Below, one piece after another: positions 47,230 to 57,858 of a stretch of DNA of 64,000 bases. The notes beneath the pieces were generated by a model that was not told where the DNA came from, searched no databases, and saw nothing but the letters and a program-made list of their open reading frames with translations. Numbering within the stretch: position 1 is the first letter of the stretch; the number at the start of each line of letters is the position of its first letter. A program made the position numbers and the translations under genes. Source of the stretch: Anastatus disparis (lineage: Eukaryota > Arthropoda > Insecta > Hymenoptera > Eupelmidae); NCBI GenBank assembly GCA_017163975.1, contig JAFFSR010000243.1, forward strand, positions 744,001-808,000, read 5' to 3'.

Positions 47230-47529
47230 TTAAGCCCGATCAAATTTAAAAGAAGATCCTTCCACGTATATTGCAATCAAACGCAGTTTATTTGCATTAT
47301 CACAGAGATTGTAGAAAAATTCTTCATCTTTTAGGATTGCAGATAAATGCTTCTCTGGTAAGAAGACTTGGAAGCTTTGGTCGAAATCTGCTACGACCTT
47401 GGTTCCCAATCTTGTCTTGACTTGTTTCAGTGCAGTCACCATGTACTGCTGGTCTTTTTCTAAGTCTGTGACTTTTTTCCTCGGCAGGAAGTGGCTTCCA
47501 GCAATCTTGTTTAGGGCAGATAAATCCAT
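47230..47529 (-). CDS. Conserved small Polinton protein, possibly OB-fold
   Basis: An intact 99-residue frame: MDLSALNKIAGSHFLPRKKV, then DQQYMVTALKQVKTRLGTKV, then FQVFLPEKHLSAIL. The pattern of short strands with a conserved VTALKxVxTRxG and FQVFLP is one I remember from many arthropod Polinton-derived predicted proteins. An OB-fold single-stranded-DNA-binding role would suit its place next to the polymerase, but this is inference; no binding residues can be named. It lies on the polymerase strand, downstream of it. Confidence 0.6.
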   Translation of the reverse strand: MDLSALNKIAGSHFLPRKKVTDLEKDQQYMVTALKQVKTRLGTKVVADFDQSFQVFLPEKHLSAILKDEEFFYNLCDNANKLRLIAIYVEGSSFKFDRA

Positions 47530-47640
47530 TCTGAAAACAAGAAAAAGTAAAAAAAATTAAAATTTCTGTTAGAGAAAAATTTTGATGGAAAAAACATACT
47601 GTTTTTTGGTAAAGAAATAAATTGTAACTTACTTAAAAAG

Positions 47641-48063
47641 TTAGTCGATTTTAGATTTCTTTGAGCAAGGTTGATCGGCCTCAAGCTCTTCAATTACTTG
47701 AATGCGCTCCTCCTCATGGTCCGTTGGTTGATGTAGCCCATTCCCCACTTCGATGTTTGCCCTTTTCATTGCTACTCGTAATATATCCTTGTTTTCTCCT
47801 TCCTGGGAACTGGCTCCCTCCATTGATGGATGCCAGTCATTCATGAACTCCTCTAACACATCATACTCAATGATGATTTGTTCGCCTTTATAAAGTGTCA
47901 TCCCAACTTGCTCTGCACTAATTTCATTGATTGCTTTATCCCTTCTCTCGATTTCCCTCTCTCTTTCATTCCCTGTAGTATCCATCTCCACTCGTGTATC
48001 TCCCCTCCTCATTTCTACCTCCCGCTCTTTTTCTTTTTTTTTCAGCAGACATTTTTTTTGCAT
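47641..48063 (-). CDS. Charged C-terminal ORF after the polymerase, unrecognised
   Basis: An open frame of about 140 residues, strongly charged (KKKEKEREVEMRRGD near the start), acidic in the middle and ending with a nuclear-localisation-like CSKKSKID. It overlaps the polymerase tail in another frame, and the overlap lies in an A-rich run near 48,045. It may therefore be the frameshifted end of the polymerase protein rather than a separate gene. I do not recognise it in other Polintons. Confidence 0.4.
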   Translation of the reverse strand: MQKKCLLKKKEKEREVEMRRGDTRVEMDTTGNEREREIERRDKAINEISAEQVGMTLYKGEQIIIEYDVLEEFMNDWHPSMEGASSQEGENKDILRVAMKRANIEVGNGLHQPTDHEEERIQVIEELEADQPCSKKSKID

Positions 48064-51000
48064 ATTCCCTCTTTACTTCAAGTGCAGCTTGCGCTATCTG
48101 TATTTCTTCAATTTTATAATATCCCCAAGGTAAAGTATCTGTACTATCAGGCAATAAAAATCTCTTATCATCGTGAGGACTTGGAGCAATTATTCTCTGT
48201 TTTTTAGTATACACAATATGCAATTTTGAACGGATATTGCACTGTTCACGCTATATAATAGTGAGATCCTGGAGACAGCTTCGGTAATCCTTAAAAGTAA
48301 TTGATTTTTCAACAACACTGGACTTTATACCTTTGGCTTTCTTTATAACTTCTCCTCCATCGATTGAAATACTATACATTTTGCTCCGTAATCCAATAAA
48401 TTCTGTCATTATCTTACCATTACATTCGTCTTTCATCAAACCCGGAACTTTCATATTAACTCGAGGAATTTCGTACGGATTATTTTCTTCATAATCGGAA
48501 GTATCAAATTTATGTATGTCCTCTTTCATTATTTTGTACATGTCAACGTCCTCAACTTCGTATATGAGACTATCAGTATCAGTATACAAAAGTTTGCATT
48601 TGTCTCCAACTCGCTTTTTCATATACGAATAATGAAAATCATAAACTAATGATTTAATAATTCTGAAATGCAAAATCCAACATAAATTGGTTCCTTGATT
48701 GTGATGCTTGTTCTCTTCATTTGAATGGCAACTAAATTCTCATAAAAAATAGCACAGCTATGAAAATTTGGTAGAGTTATGCATGCTTCTGCTCCATATC
48801 TACCAGTGAATTTATTTACCAATCGGACATCAACTCGAGACCGCTCTCGCTCAATGCACTTTCCATAGACAGCATTGATTAACAATTTATGAAGAAGTTT
48901 TTCATATTCGTTCTTAGCTTGCATTTTTTTGAGTATTCAATTCCACATAAGGTTTGAGCCATGCCTTTTGCTCAAAACTTAAAATTCCATGCACTTTTTT
49001 CAGTCCATTTTCCAACACTTGTCCGAGTGTTCGAAAGTAAATAACATATCTCTCTTTGTTCTTCAAAGTAGTGAGAAGTTTCTTTTGTTTCGAGCCATGT
49101 GGCGCACTATGCTCTGCGCAGAATGGGAAATCTCGATGTGCATCGTGTATTTCATCAGGATACTCCAAATCTACTTCAGCAATATATCCAATAACTGAAT
49201 CCGGCGGTGCGTTGTAAAAGTTTGAATTCGTCTCATATTCTACCCATTTGAATTTTCCGACTGGCAAATATTGAACCATTGCCCATCTATAAAGATTATT
49301 AATATCAAAGTACATAAGTGTTTTCATTTTCTGTTTTTCATCATACGAAGAGTCCATATATGGATTGTTCGCCTTGGCATAGCGATTACAGCATTGCCTT
49401 ATTCCTCCCCGAATACCTGCTTCAATGAACATCAACATATCTATATCTGTAAAAAGCTCCAGCTCTACCTTCGTCATTTTTAGCGCTGCTGAAAATGTCA
49501 AGCCTGGAGACGTATAAAAGTGAGCTGGACATAAACCGTAAGCTTTGAGAGATGTTTCTCGAAAACTTTTAAATACATCCGCCAATAGTAAAACATCTGT
49601 TTTTAAGTATAAATCCGAATACTCGCCTAATGTCCTTATATTGAACTTACTCCAGACTTGAATAGCATGCTCATAGTCTTCATCAGCAATATGAGAATCG
49701 GTGAGTTGGTTATAAATCTGATTTTTTTCTGGCAATTTTGTAACTAATAATTTATCCAATCCATCTACAAAATCATATGGAAATATACCTTTACGTTTGA
49801 GAAAATCAATTTTCTCATCTGTAAATCCATCAGTTCGAAATTCTTTTATCAATATCGGCACATTTTCCAAGTATGATGCAAGTTTTTCTAATGACGAAGG
49901 AAGAAAACGCCAAGAATCTATGAATCTAAAACTAAGGTCACTGCCATCTATCTAATTTGTAAAAGAAATATACTTTTCCTTATTATGTGGCAATAGCGTT
50001 ACTCGTCCTCCTATCAATGAAGATGTGGCTATCTCTTTCAAAATAAAGTGTGTATCGTGATTGTAATTGAGGTTATGAAAAACTACAGGAATAAATTTTG
50101 AATACTTGTAATTCAAATTACATGAATTATGCGCTGCACCTCTGAAACTAATGTAAAAAAATAGATATTTTAAAAAAATTTGCATAATAAAGTAAATTTT
50201 TTTCATTGAAATATAACTATAATCAATATCTTACCGTCCTGTAAGATGACAGTGATCTCGTACTGCGAGTTCTTCATCACGGATTAGTTTTCGGCATATG
50301 TGACAAATGGTTGACTTCTGAAAAGATAATTCTTCTAAATCCGTAAGTTTTAATGGTTTCGGATTCCTGTAGAGTTTATCAATTTCCTCACTGATTGATT
50401 TTAATTCTTGAACAAACTATTGTGCAGGAGTCTGTCTATCTTCGATATTTTTTCTATATGACTTATAAGCAGATAAGCTGTCATCAAAGCTACATTTAAT
50501 ATAATATCCTATGCTATATGCTTCATGAAGTTGGAAGGTAGTCTCATTCATTGTAGGCTTCAGTAAACATTCAAAATCAGCATAAATAATAAAAAGAACT
50601 TTTTCGCTTTTATAATAATCTTCAAATTTCAGAATGTTGTTCTGAGAGTCAGGTAGATTAATTCGACAATAATTCAAATTTTTACAATCATTTTCATGAA
50701 CTTGCAATCTTTCTTCATTATAAAAGACTTGTAAACATCTTTCACAATGGAATGATTTTACATGTGTCTTAGATAGTTGAGATCTCAGAAGACGAGACAT
50801 ATTTTTTATCCAAACGTAGTGGTATTTGGGTAAACTAATATCATCAGAATGATTATCTTTTTCATACTCGTCGATGTACAAGTCTTGAATGATGAGTAGA
50901 TTGACATGCTTTTCCTTTTTATCCGATGTAATGTGGCAAGGTGATACTTTTGTCCAAACTTCTTCAACATGTACACATTTACTGGAATATTATTGAGTTC

Positions 51001-51903
51001 TTCAAATTTTGGAACATTTTTGAGTGTTACTGGAAATTCTATGTTATTAAATTTCAACTTTTTCTCATGCATGCTATATTGATTAACTCTATTAGTATTA
51101 GTTTCACTTAGATATATTGCTGAGAGAATAGCATACTTGAAACATTGATTGTCATTGTTACGAACATTGACATATGCCTTTTTCTTTTGTATAGATGGTG
51201 GTAGAGGAATGTACGAGCTGCCCTTGATCGGAGAATATTTTTTCATATTTATACTCAGACTTATAATACTTTTTAGTGCCCAGCCAGAATCTTTTTCCTG
51301 AAATTCTTCTATTTATGTTAAAATAGAATCTTTGATATTTATTTTGAACCATTCTTCTAGATTCGTTGACATGAAAATTGAAGTACTTGTGGTTGTAGAA
51401 TATTTAATATCTGTTAATTCTTCACTACTTTTCTGTATGGAAAATTCTGCGGTTAAATCCGAATTCACTTTTAGAGCACTATATTCTTCTAAACATGACT
51501 ATACATGTACTTTAAAGAGTTCTTGGGCGTCGTTTCAAAAACTTAAAATATCCACATGATTTATATTTATCACTACGCCAGTTCTAATTCTGTTTTCGAA
51601 AGCTGACTGCACATCTCGCCATTCAACAGAAGCTTCTGTTTCTTCAGATTTCAGACCACCTTCTCGTTGAAGATGATGTTTAAATTGAACTTGAATACCC
51701 GAAAGATGTAACACACAAGTTTGACATCTCTGCTTTTCTCCTCTTGTAAGATCAGAATTGACAATTTTTTTATTTAATTTCTCTAAACTACCATTGCACA
51801 TACCTATCCAATAACGGAGATCGGTATTGTTCAGTTCATTTACATTTTGTAAAGTATCACGGAGTAGTTGCACAAGACGTTCAAAAAAATTAATTGAAGA
51901 CAT
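47966..51903 (-). pseudogene. POLB: Polinton protein-primed DNA polymerase B, interrupted
   Basis: A family B polymerase of the protein-primed type that would replicate the element. Reading leftward: N-terminal region (51,535-51,903, ending RIRTGVVININHVDI), KGSSYIPLPPSIQKKK (near 51,200), a CxxC zinc-like region (FHCERCLQVF), Exo I YADFECLL (near 50,575), DHCHLTG next to an intron, Exo II FHNLNYNHD, Exo III YLKTDVLLLADVF, motif A FDINNLYRWAM (near 49,290; the family has glycine where R stands), motif B LLINAVYGK, motif [12 protein letters not shown] (near 48,580), and a C-terminus with SPHDDKRFLLP and TDTLPWGYY. Stops at 50,417, 49,952 and 48,251 and frame breaks near 51,240, 50,915, 48,915, 48,665 and between 51,350 and 51,535 disable it. 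Confidence 0.9.
50148..50234 (-). other. Probable 87-nt spliceosomal intron in the polymerase gene
   Basis: On the minus strand the segment starts GTAAGATATTG and ends TTTTTTTACATTAG. It contains an immediate in-frame stop, and the family-typical HCHLTG and RGAAHN sequences lie directly on its two sides in compatible phase. Donor, pyrimidine tract and acceptor all fit a short insect intron. Confidence 0.75.
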
Positions 51904-52810
51904 TTTTTTTCTTTTATTTAAAATAACCTTTCACAAAAAAAACTTTCACGATTAGTAAAGTTTAGTCCCGATGACTATGTACACTCACGACTCCTCTGAC
52001 GAAGTATGCTCATTCAGAAAACTTCATTCCTTTTTAAAGGTAAAGTTAACATAAGGGGAAATGGAAAATTCAATTAACTAACCAATGGTAAAACGGAGTG
52101 CAAGTTTTTCAGAAAAAAGAGAGGTTTTCATGGGTAGGGATGAATTTTTTACCTTTTTTTACCTATCAGAATCATTTCTTAGTTTTAACCAATGAGGATC
52201 GAGCAATTTTCCATCGTCCAGTCTTAAAAAAGTTATTTTTTATTTTTCTAAATACGATTAGAATCGAAACTTAAATTTTTCAATCTTGCTTTAGGAAGCT
52301 TGAGAGACTGAATACTGAACACTGCATGCACCCAGTATTTATACAAAAAAATTTACAAAAATTACCTACCTGCGGAAAAAATTTTTTGACAATCCTCCGA
52401 GTATTTTCCACGCCCTCTCTTCTATCTAAAAAAAATGCATTTACAAAGGGCTTCGTTTTCAAAATTAAATGACCGATATATCGTTTTAGGAAAAGAGTAA
52501 AATACCTTTTTTCTCAAAAAAAAAAGATAAAATAAGATAACAGGTGACTTTCAAAAATATAAACCTGTCAAGAAAACCTTTTCTGAAAAGAAAAAAATTC
52601 ACCAATTATCTTATTTTAACTTAATACATGGGTCTAGAATGGGCACAATAAGAGTTTCAATTTTTAAAGAAATAGGTATTTTGAAAGAAAAAAGATCGTA
52701 AGATTATAAACATGAAAACCAAAAAAAAAGGTTTCTTTTCTTAGTAAAAGAAAACATATTTTTACGAAAATGAAAAAAAAAGGTCTCTTTCCAACAAAAT
52801 GAAAACAAGT
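51904..52810. other. Polinton right-hand noncoding region
   Basis: AT-rich DNA upstream of the polymerase gene. Short open frames (52,280-52,462, 52,664-52,894) look like chance. The first 100 bases upstream of 51,903 may hold the polymerase promoter, but no element is recognisable. Confidence 0.45.
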
Positions 52811-52811
52811 G

Positions 52812-53545
52812 TCTTTAAATAGTAAAGTAATGTGAAAATGACCAAAGGGAAAATCTCTATCGATCAGAAGCATGAAGGTTAAAGAAACTGTCATAGAGAT
52901 GGAAAAGAAAAAAACATGCAGTGGTAAAACAATGACGAAACCGAGGGTTTTCTGTGTATACCTGCACTTAAAGACATTAGGTGCCGCATGTATCTTTCAG
53001 CGTTGCGTAAAGTGCCGATTGCATTAAGATTATCGGAGCAATCAGAAAGTGACTTTGAATAGTAAAGTAGTGTGAAAGTGATCAAAGGCAAAATATCCAT
53101 CGATCAGAAGCATGTGGGTTAAAGAAACTGTCATAGAGATGAAAAAGAAAAAAACATGCAGTGGCAAAACAATGACGAGACCGAGGGTTTTCTGTGTATA
53201 CCTGCACTCAAAGACATAAGGCGTCGCATGTATCCTTCAGCGTTGCGTAAAGCGCCAATTGCATTAAGATTATCGGAGCAACCAGAGTCCGTTTTCAGCA
53301 CACTGACTGCGCCGACTAAGTGGTGCTGCGGGGAAGCGAAAGCGAAAGGGTCACTAGCAAACGTAAAGTTTTTCGGTGGATAGAGAGTCTTTGCATTAAG
53401 ATTATCGGAGCAATCAGAGTCCGTTTTCAGCACACTGATTGCGCCGACTAAGTGGCGCTGCGGGGAAGCGAAAGGGTCACTAGCAAACATAAAGTTTTTT
53501 CGGCGGATGGAGAGTCTTTTTTTGTAGCGCTGCCTACTATGCATT
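52812..53545. repeat. Nested tandem duplications in the Polinton right end
   Basis: A roughly 240-bp unit starts near 52,817 and again near 53,057 (GAAACTGTCATAGAGATG, CCGAGGGTTTTCTGTGTATA in both). Inside the second, a GC-richer 130-bp unit starting GCATTAAGATTATCGGAGCA is itself repeated (53,261 and 53,391), with CACTGACTGCGCCGACTAAG and CTGCGGGGAAGCGAAAG. A degraded third piece lies at 53,815-53,920. Open frames across it are repeat artefacts. Confidence 0.85.
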
Positions 53546-53924
53546 TTCTTGAACATTGCACAAAAATTTACCTACTTTTAGGAGAGAAGAAAAAGAATGT
53601 CCTTTCTCTTAATGCAGTACACTGTGTGTGTTCTTTTTTGAGTCGCAGGTGCATGAAAATAATGAATCATGCAACCTTTAAGATATATTACTGTCTTTAT
53701 CTTTTTGAAAGAAAATCTTTTTTGAGAAAAAAATTTATTATAAGGGTCAGCTATCTTTTTTTATCTTGTTTTAAAAAAAAGAGAACTCTTATTTGTAAAA
53801 GATAAGGAAAAATATTCCTTGACCAAAGGAAAAATATCTATCGATCAAAAGAAGGTGGCTTAGAGAAAAAAAGTCATAGAGATGAAAAAAAGGAAAACAT
53901 GCAATCGTAAAAAAAGGTAACTCT

Positions 53925-54165
53925 TATGGGTTTATACACATATTGGATTCTAAATCACATGGAGTTGGGAAGGGTGGGCGTGAACAAAAATACTGAAATT
54001 CAAAAAATCACACGGAGAAGGGGCTACTCTTATGTGCTTATACACATGTCGGATTCTCGATCACATGGATTAGGGAAGGGTGGGCGTAAATAAAAACTGA
54101 AATTTAAAAAATCGCACGAAGAACGGGATACTCTTATGGTCTTATACACACATTACATTCTCGAT
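53925..54165. repeat. Subterminal 100-bp repeats of the Polinton
   Basis: Three copies about 100 bases apart begin ACTCTTATGGGTTTATACAC or a close variant (about 53,930, 54,029, 54,130). Each contains GATCACATGGA-like text, and two have GGGAAGGGTGGGCGT. The last merges into the terminal inverted repeat at GATCACTTTGAGGAGAG. Confidence 0.85.
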
Positions 54166-55374
54166 CACTTTGAGGAGAGAGGGGGTGATCCAGAATGAAC
54201 CTGATCGAGTATGCCTATAGCTTATCTACTATCTGCACTTAAGTTACACTTTTGAGAGAGCTATGTGGTCAATTTTTACACTATGGTAAAAAATGTTAGC
54301 ATGCGAGTACAATGAAATCTTGTTTACATGTCTTATATTAATATTACAATATAGAATATATTATTGTTTAAAAGTGCATATTATTAACTGATTTTATCAC
54401 AGTAAAAAGGTCTACTATGATAAACTAATAAAACTACGTACTTGTAACTAGTAGGAATTGTTATAGCTAACATTAATATATTAGTTTAAATATAAAAGTA
54501 TTGCACTGATTAATAAAATCATTTAATTAATAAGGAAGTGTATTAAAAATATTAAATATTCATGAAAAGTAAATTATCATTTTATTTGTTGATTTCATTT
54601 GTTAGAAATAAATCCTTACCTATTATACAAAATTAATAAATATAGAATTTTATTTTCTATACAAATATTTGTAATAAGGATTCAATAATAATATTCGTTA
54701 TTTTATTTACAAAATATTTTACATGTTTCTTTTTTTAGTGATAAAGTAGCGTTTAACATAATGTTTTTTTATGGCTCGAATTCATAGACCCAACTCAAGT
54801 CTAAGGCTAGAAGTTCCTCAGTTCTAAATCATTCTATCCTTGTTCTTTTTATGGAAAAAGGGTAAGAAGAGCATAGATAGAATATCTAAGAACTTAGTAA
54901 AGACTATAACTTCCAACCTAACGATTGTTACTTGAGTTACGTTACTAAATTCGTACCTATGTCAATGGAGATAATATAATACAATACATGATGTGAGTGC
55001 AAACTTTATTTATAATCTTTGAAACTATTGCAAATGTCATAAAATAATTGCAAATAATATGCGCTTTTTAACACAATATATTTTATATTGTAATTTTAAT
55101 ATGAGACATGTAAACAAGATTTCAATATACTCGTATGCTCACATTTTTTTACATAGTGTAAAAATAGACCACATACCACATAGCTCTCGCAAAAGTGTGA
55201 CTTAAGTGCAGATTTAGATTACATAGTGTTAAAAATACCAAAGTCAAGGTCTATATTATTAAATCATGATTCTAATGTTTGTATTGATAAGTTTTACTTA
55301 CAAAATATAAATTCATTAACTCATATGTAATCTCAAGTTGATATTTTAATTGTACTTAATATAGCTGTACTTGT
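54165..55374 (-). repeat. Polinton right terminal inverted repeat, split by an insertion
   Basis: 54,165-54,238 pairs with the inner left terminal repeat (GTATGCCTATAGCTTATC). The repeat resumes at 55,206 (GTGCAGATTTAGATTACATA) and ends at about 55,374 (CTTAATATAGCTGTAC). The gap between is exactly the foldback at 54,243-55,201. Confidence 0.83.
54243..55201. mobile_element. 959-bp foldback element inside the Polinton terminus, TTAA target
   Basis: The ends GTTACACTTTTG and its inverse continue as long inverted halves (GAGAGCTATGTGGTCAATTT; GTACAATGAAATCTTGTTTA; TTACAATATAGAATATATT). TTAA flanks both sides (54,239-54,242 and 55,202-55,205). The middle (54,480-55,030) is AT-rich without coding capacity. 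Confidence 0.85.
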
Positions 55375-55375
55375 A

Positions 55376-55668
55376 AAATGACTTATTTATCAAAACATTT
55401 TCTTTTATTGGAGTAATATAATATTTAAAAGATTTAATCACATATAAAGTAGTGAAATATCAACAAAATCATGAAACAAGTGTTTAAATACCTTATCTAA
55501 AAAGTGGATTCGTGCAAAAATATGATGCACTATTTGTAAATCTTATTTTTCTGACTTAATTGAATAATTAAATTCATAAATAAAGTTTCACAATACAATT
55601 TCATAATATAAATAATAATACAAAATCTGCAAATGAGCTACAATCAGCCAAAAACGTCCAAAAAATGA
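55376..55668 (+). repeat. Direct repeat D, right copy
   Basis: Matches 39,296-39,810 in the same orientation but without the MITE. It begins at the very end of the Polinton's right terminal repeat and ends where palindrome 3 begins. Confidence 0.9.
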
Positions 55669-56858
55669 GTTAAGAAAAAATAAAAATGCTATCTTTTTCT
55701 ACATTAAAAAATATCCACACAAAAAAATTTTTGGTTTTTTTAATAAATTATAACCTCAAAATTAATTAAAACGTGTTTTTTCGTTTTTTGGCGATATCTC
55801 GGCTTCTAATGACGAAAAATACGTTTTTTTTTAAATTGTAGGTTTTCGAAAGCCGTACAACTTGACGTACGTAAAAAACAGTTTTGGCGTAAAATTCAAA
55901 TTTAATAATCATTTGAAATTTTTAAAGTTCAATTAAAAAAAAATAAGACAATAGAAATAACTAAAAGAAAATATGTTGTTTTCCAACCAAAAAACTGTTA
56001 CCATGAATTTTTTAGATTTCTGGAAATGGTGCGATGGCCTACAGAAGCAAAAAACCACTTTTAGTTCGATTTTTGGGCATTGTCACTTACCTTCCGTACA
56101 CTAAATGTAATTATAGTATCGCACGTACACCGGGATTATTTCCTATACATAATTATTTAAAATAAGGTGAAAAAAAACCTTTAATTTTAGCCTTGAAAAA
56201 GTCTGATGAATGCCCTAAAACCGAAGGTATGCTCATTCACAGTTACAAATGTAAAGTATCAAATTAGTCAATCATTAATAGTATGCATTTGCAGTATTAA
56301 ATTCAAGTAAGCATCATTTGTTTTTTTATCTTATAGAATCTATGTTCTGATAAATCGGAAGATACTTACGTTGTGTTCAGTAGGATCATCAGGATAAAAC
56401 ATTAAATGCATCAATAGCGATATCTGGAACTAATTTTTGTGAATACTAATCTTGGAAAATGTTCCATTGTTTAATTCATTATTTTGTAATCGAAATTTTT
56501 TACAATTTCAAAAAGATGAATCATTCATCAACATATATTAATATATTTAACTTTTTTAACAAAAATGATACTGTAGTAGAATAATGTAAAATTGAAATAA
56601 TTGTTCATAAAGTAATAAGTGAACAAAATAAATACGCTTACTTTCACTTTTAAACAATCAAAGAAGATTTTTTTTTTAAATATTTTTGATTACTTTACAT
56701 GAATCTAATTATCAAAATAAAATTAAAAAATTCCATTAAGATAGTATTATTAATTTTCAAGAATGAATAATTAATCATTTTTAGGAATGTATTTTCAAGT
56801 AATATTCTGAAAAAATGAATTTAATTACTAATAAAATTTTATCTTATTTCGTATGTAC

Positions 56859-57330
56859 AGAGCCGCGGTGGCTCAGGGGTTAGAGCATCCGACTCTCACG
56901 CAGAGGAGCGGGGTTAAAATCCCGGTGAGGTCGGGATTTTTTCTCCATTTTTTAATTTAAATATCGAAAGTGGAGGATGTCCCGAGCTCACTAACACCGC
57001 GGTGGACCCACCCCCGAGAGACTTTTTTCGGTCTTAACAAAAACCGACGAAAGTCACTCGAGGGCCGGTAAGGCAGTACGCGACTGTTCCACTATTATAG
57101 TTGAGCCGGACCGTTCTGCCGGGTAGGTGTTGAGCTCTCGATGCGCTAAAAAGGATGGGTTGAGCGATGCTCCCTGCCTAAGTAGGCCTGCACGTTCAAG
57201 CACCACCTACCAAAGTTAGGGAAAATTGAGGTATGATTTCGAACGCGAAAACACCGGAACACAAAGGTGGTCGAGGTGTCACTTACTAGGCCAAATAGGC
57301 TGTAGGCGGTTAAACCCAAAGATAGATATT
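56859..57330 (+). mobile_element. tRNA-derived SINE, left arm of palindrome 3
   Basis: A 472-bp element with a tRNA-like head (A box TGGCTCAGGGGTTAGAGC; B box decayed to GGTTAAAATCC) and a long unrelated body. It is flanked by the 15-base target duplication TTATTTCGTATGTAC (56,844-56,858 and 57,331-57,345). A T6 run at about 56,938 follows the head. Confidence 0.85.
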
Positions 57331-57457
57331 TTATTTCGTATGTACACTAACACCTATAAAATAAAAATCTTATAATCGTAGTTTGATATGGAAATTAATA
57401 AACAAAAATGTTTTTCAAGAAATTAAAAAATCTTTTTCTTTTATTGAATAGTTATTG

Positions 57458-57767
57458 TTTAGTCATCATCACTATCTACCTCGATAAATGGTACAAAACC
57501 GTCGGTCAATTAAAATTTTCTTAATTTAGTTCAGCTGGTTTATAACTTAGTTTTCATGACTAACTATCTACCATTAAAAATAAATAACATATTACAGCTG
57601 CTACATGTGATCAGGAACCGATTGTTCTTAAACCATTGGCACATTCACAACAGTATCGTAGCTTATACTGCCATAACTTGAATATAACATTTTTATTTTG
57701 CTGCTTTGTCCAGGCAAATATTGTATCTGCAATATTGTAAATGTATCTCATCATTTTCATTCAGCAT
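57458..57767 (-). pseudogene. SWIM zinc-finger gene fragment, left arm, dead
   Basis: Mirror of 58,883-59,221, with the ATG at 57,765-57,767. Shared wording includes the segment encoding MLNENDEIHLQYC, and further on GSCSHVAAVI-like sequence (here TGATCAGGAACCGATTG on the plus strand). Indels and stops break the frame, for example near 57,525 and 57,710. No product can be expected. Confidence 0.75.
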
Positions 57768-57858
57768 TTCTGCAAAATAAGAAATAGTCTGCTGCATTTG
57801 GTGAGTACCTGTAAAAAATATTATTAATAATTTCCTAGTAATGATAAGTTAATATTAA

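Larger units (their letters stand above)
39866..55374. mobile_element. Polinton/Maverick element, full-length but decayed
   Basis: A large virus-like DNA transposon with protein-primed polymerase B, retroviral-type integrase, packaging ATPase, adenain-like protease, major and minor capsid proteins and a PLA2/pX protein in the arrangement usual for insect Polintons. Terminal inverted repeats are visible: 39,866-40,110 pairs with 54,165-54,238 plus 55,206-55,374, the right one being split by a 959-bp foldback insertion. Without that insertion the element is about 14.5 kb. I could not see a six-base target duplication at the ends. Multiple stops and frame breaks mark it as dead as an autonomous element. 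Confidence 0.93.
55676..57858 (+). repeat. Palindrome 3, left arm
   Basis: Reverse complement of 58,792-61,003: ATAAAAATGCTATCTTTTTC at the outer end, AGCCGAGATATCGCC wording, the SINE, the SWIM gene fragment and the TTAA-flanked axis element all recur in mirror order. The outer part (55,676-56,840) is AT-rich without a gene. Confidence 0.93.

Noticed and set aside
53131..53556. 141-residue minus-strand frame and a 117-residue plus-strand frame
   Set aside because: Both cross tandem duplications in the Polinton end and repeat the same peptide segments; no family likeness, and not conserved as a gene in the copies.
56862..56935. tRNA gene candidate in the SINE head
   Set aside because: D-arm and A/B boxes are present, but the acceptor stem has no 3' partner and the anticodon stem pairs badly; it sits at the head of a SINE with a target duplication.
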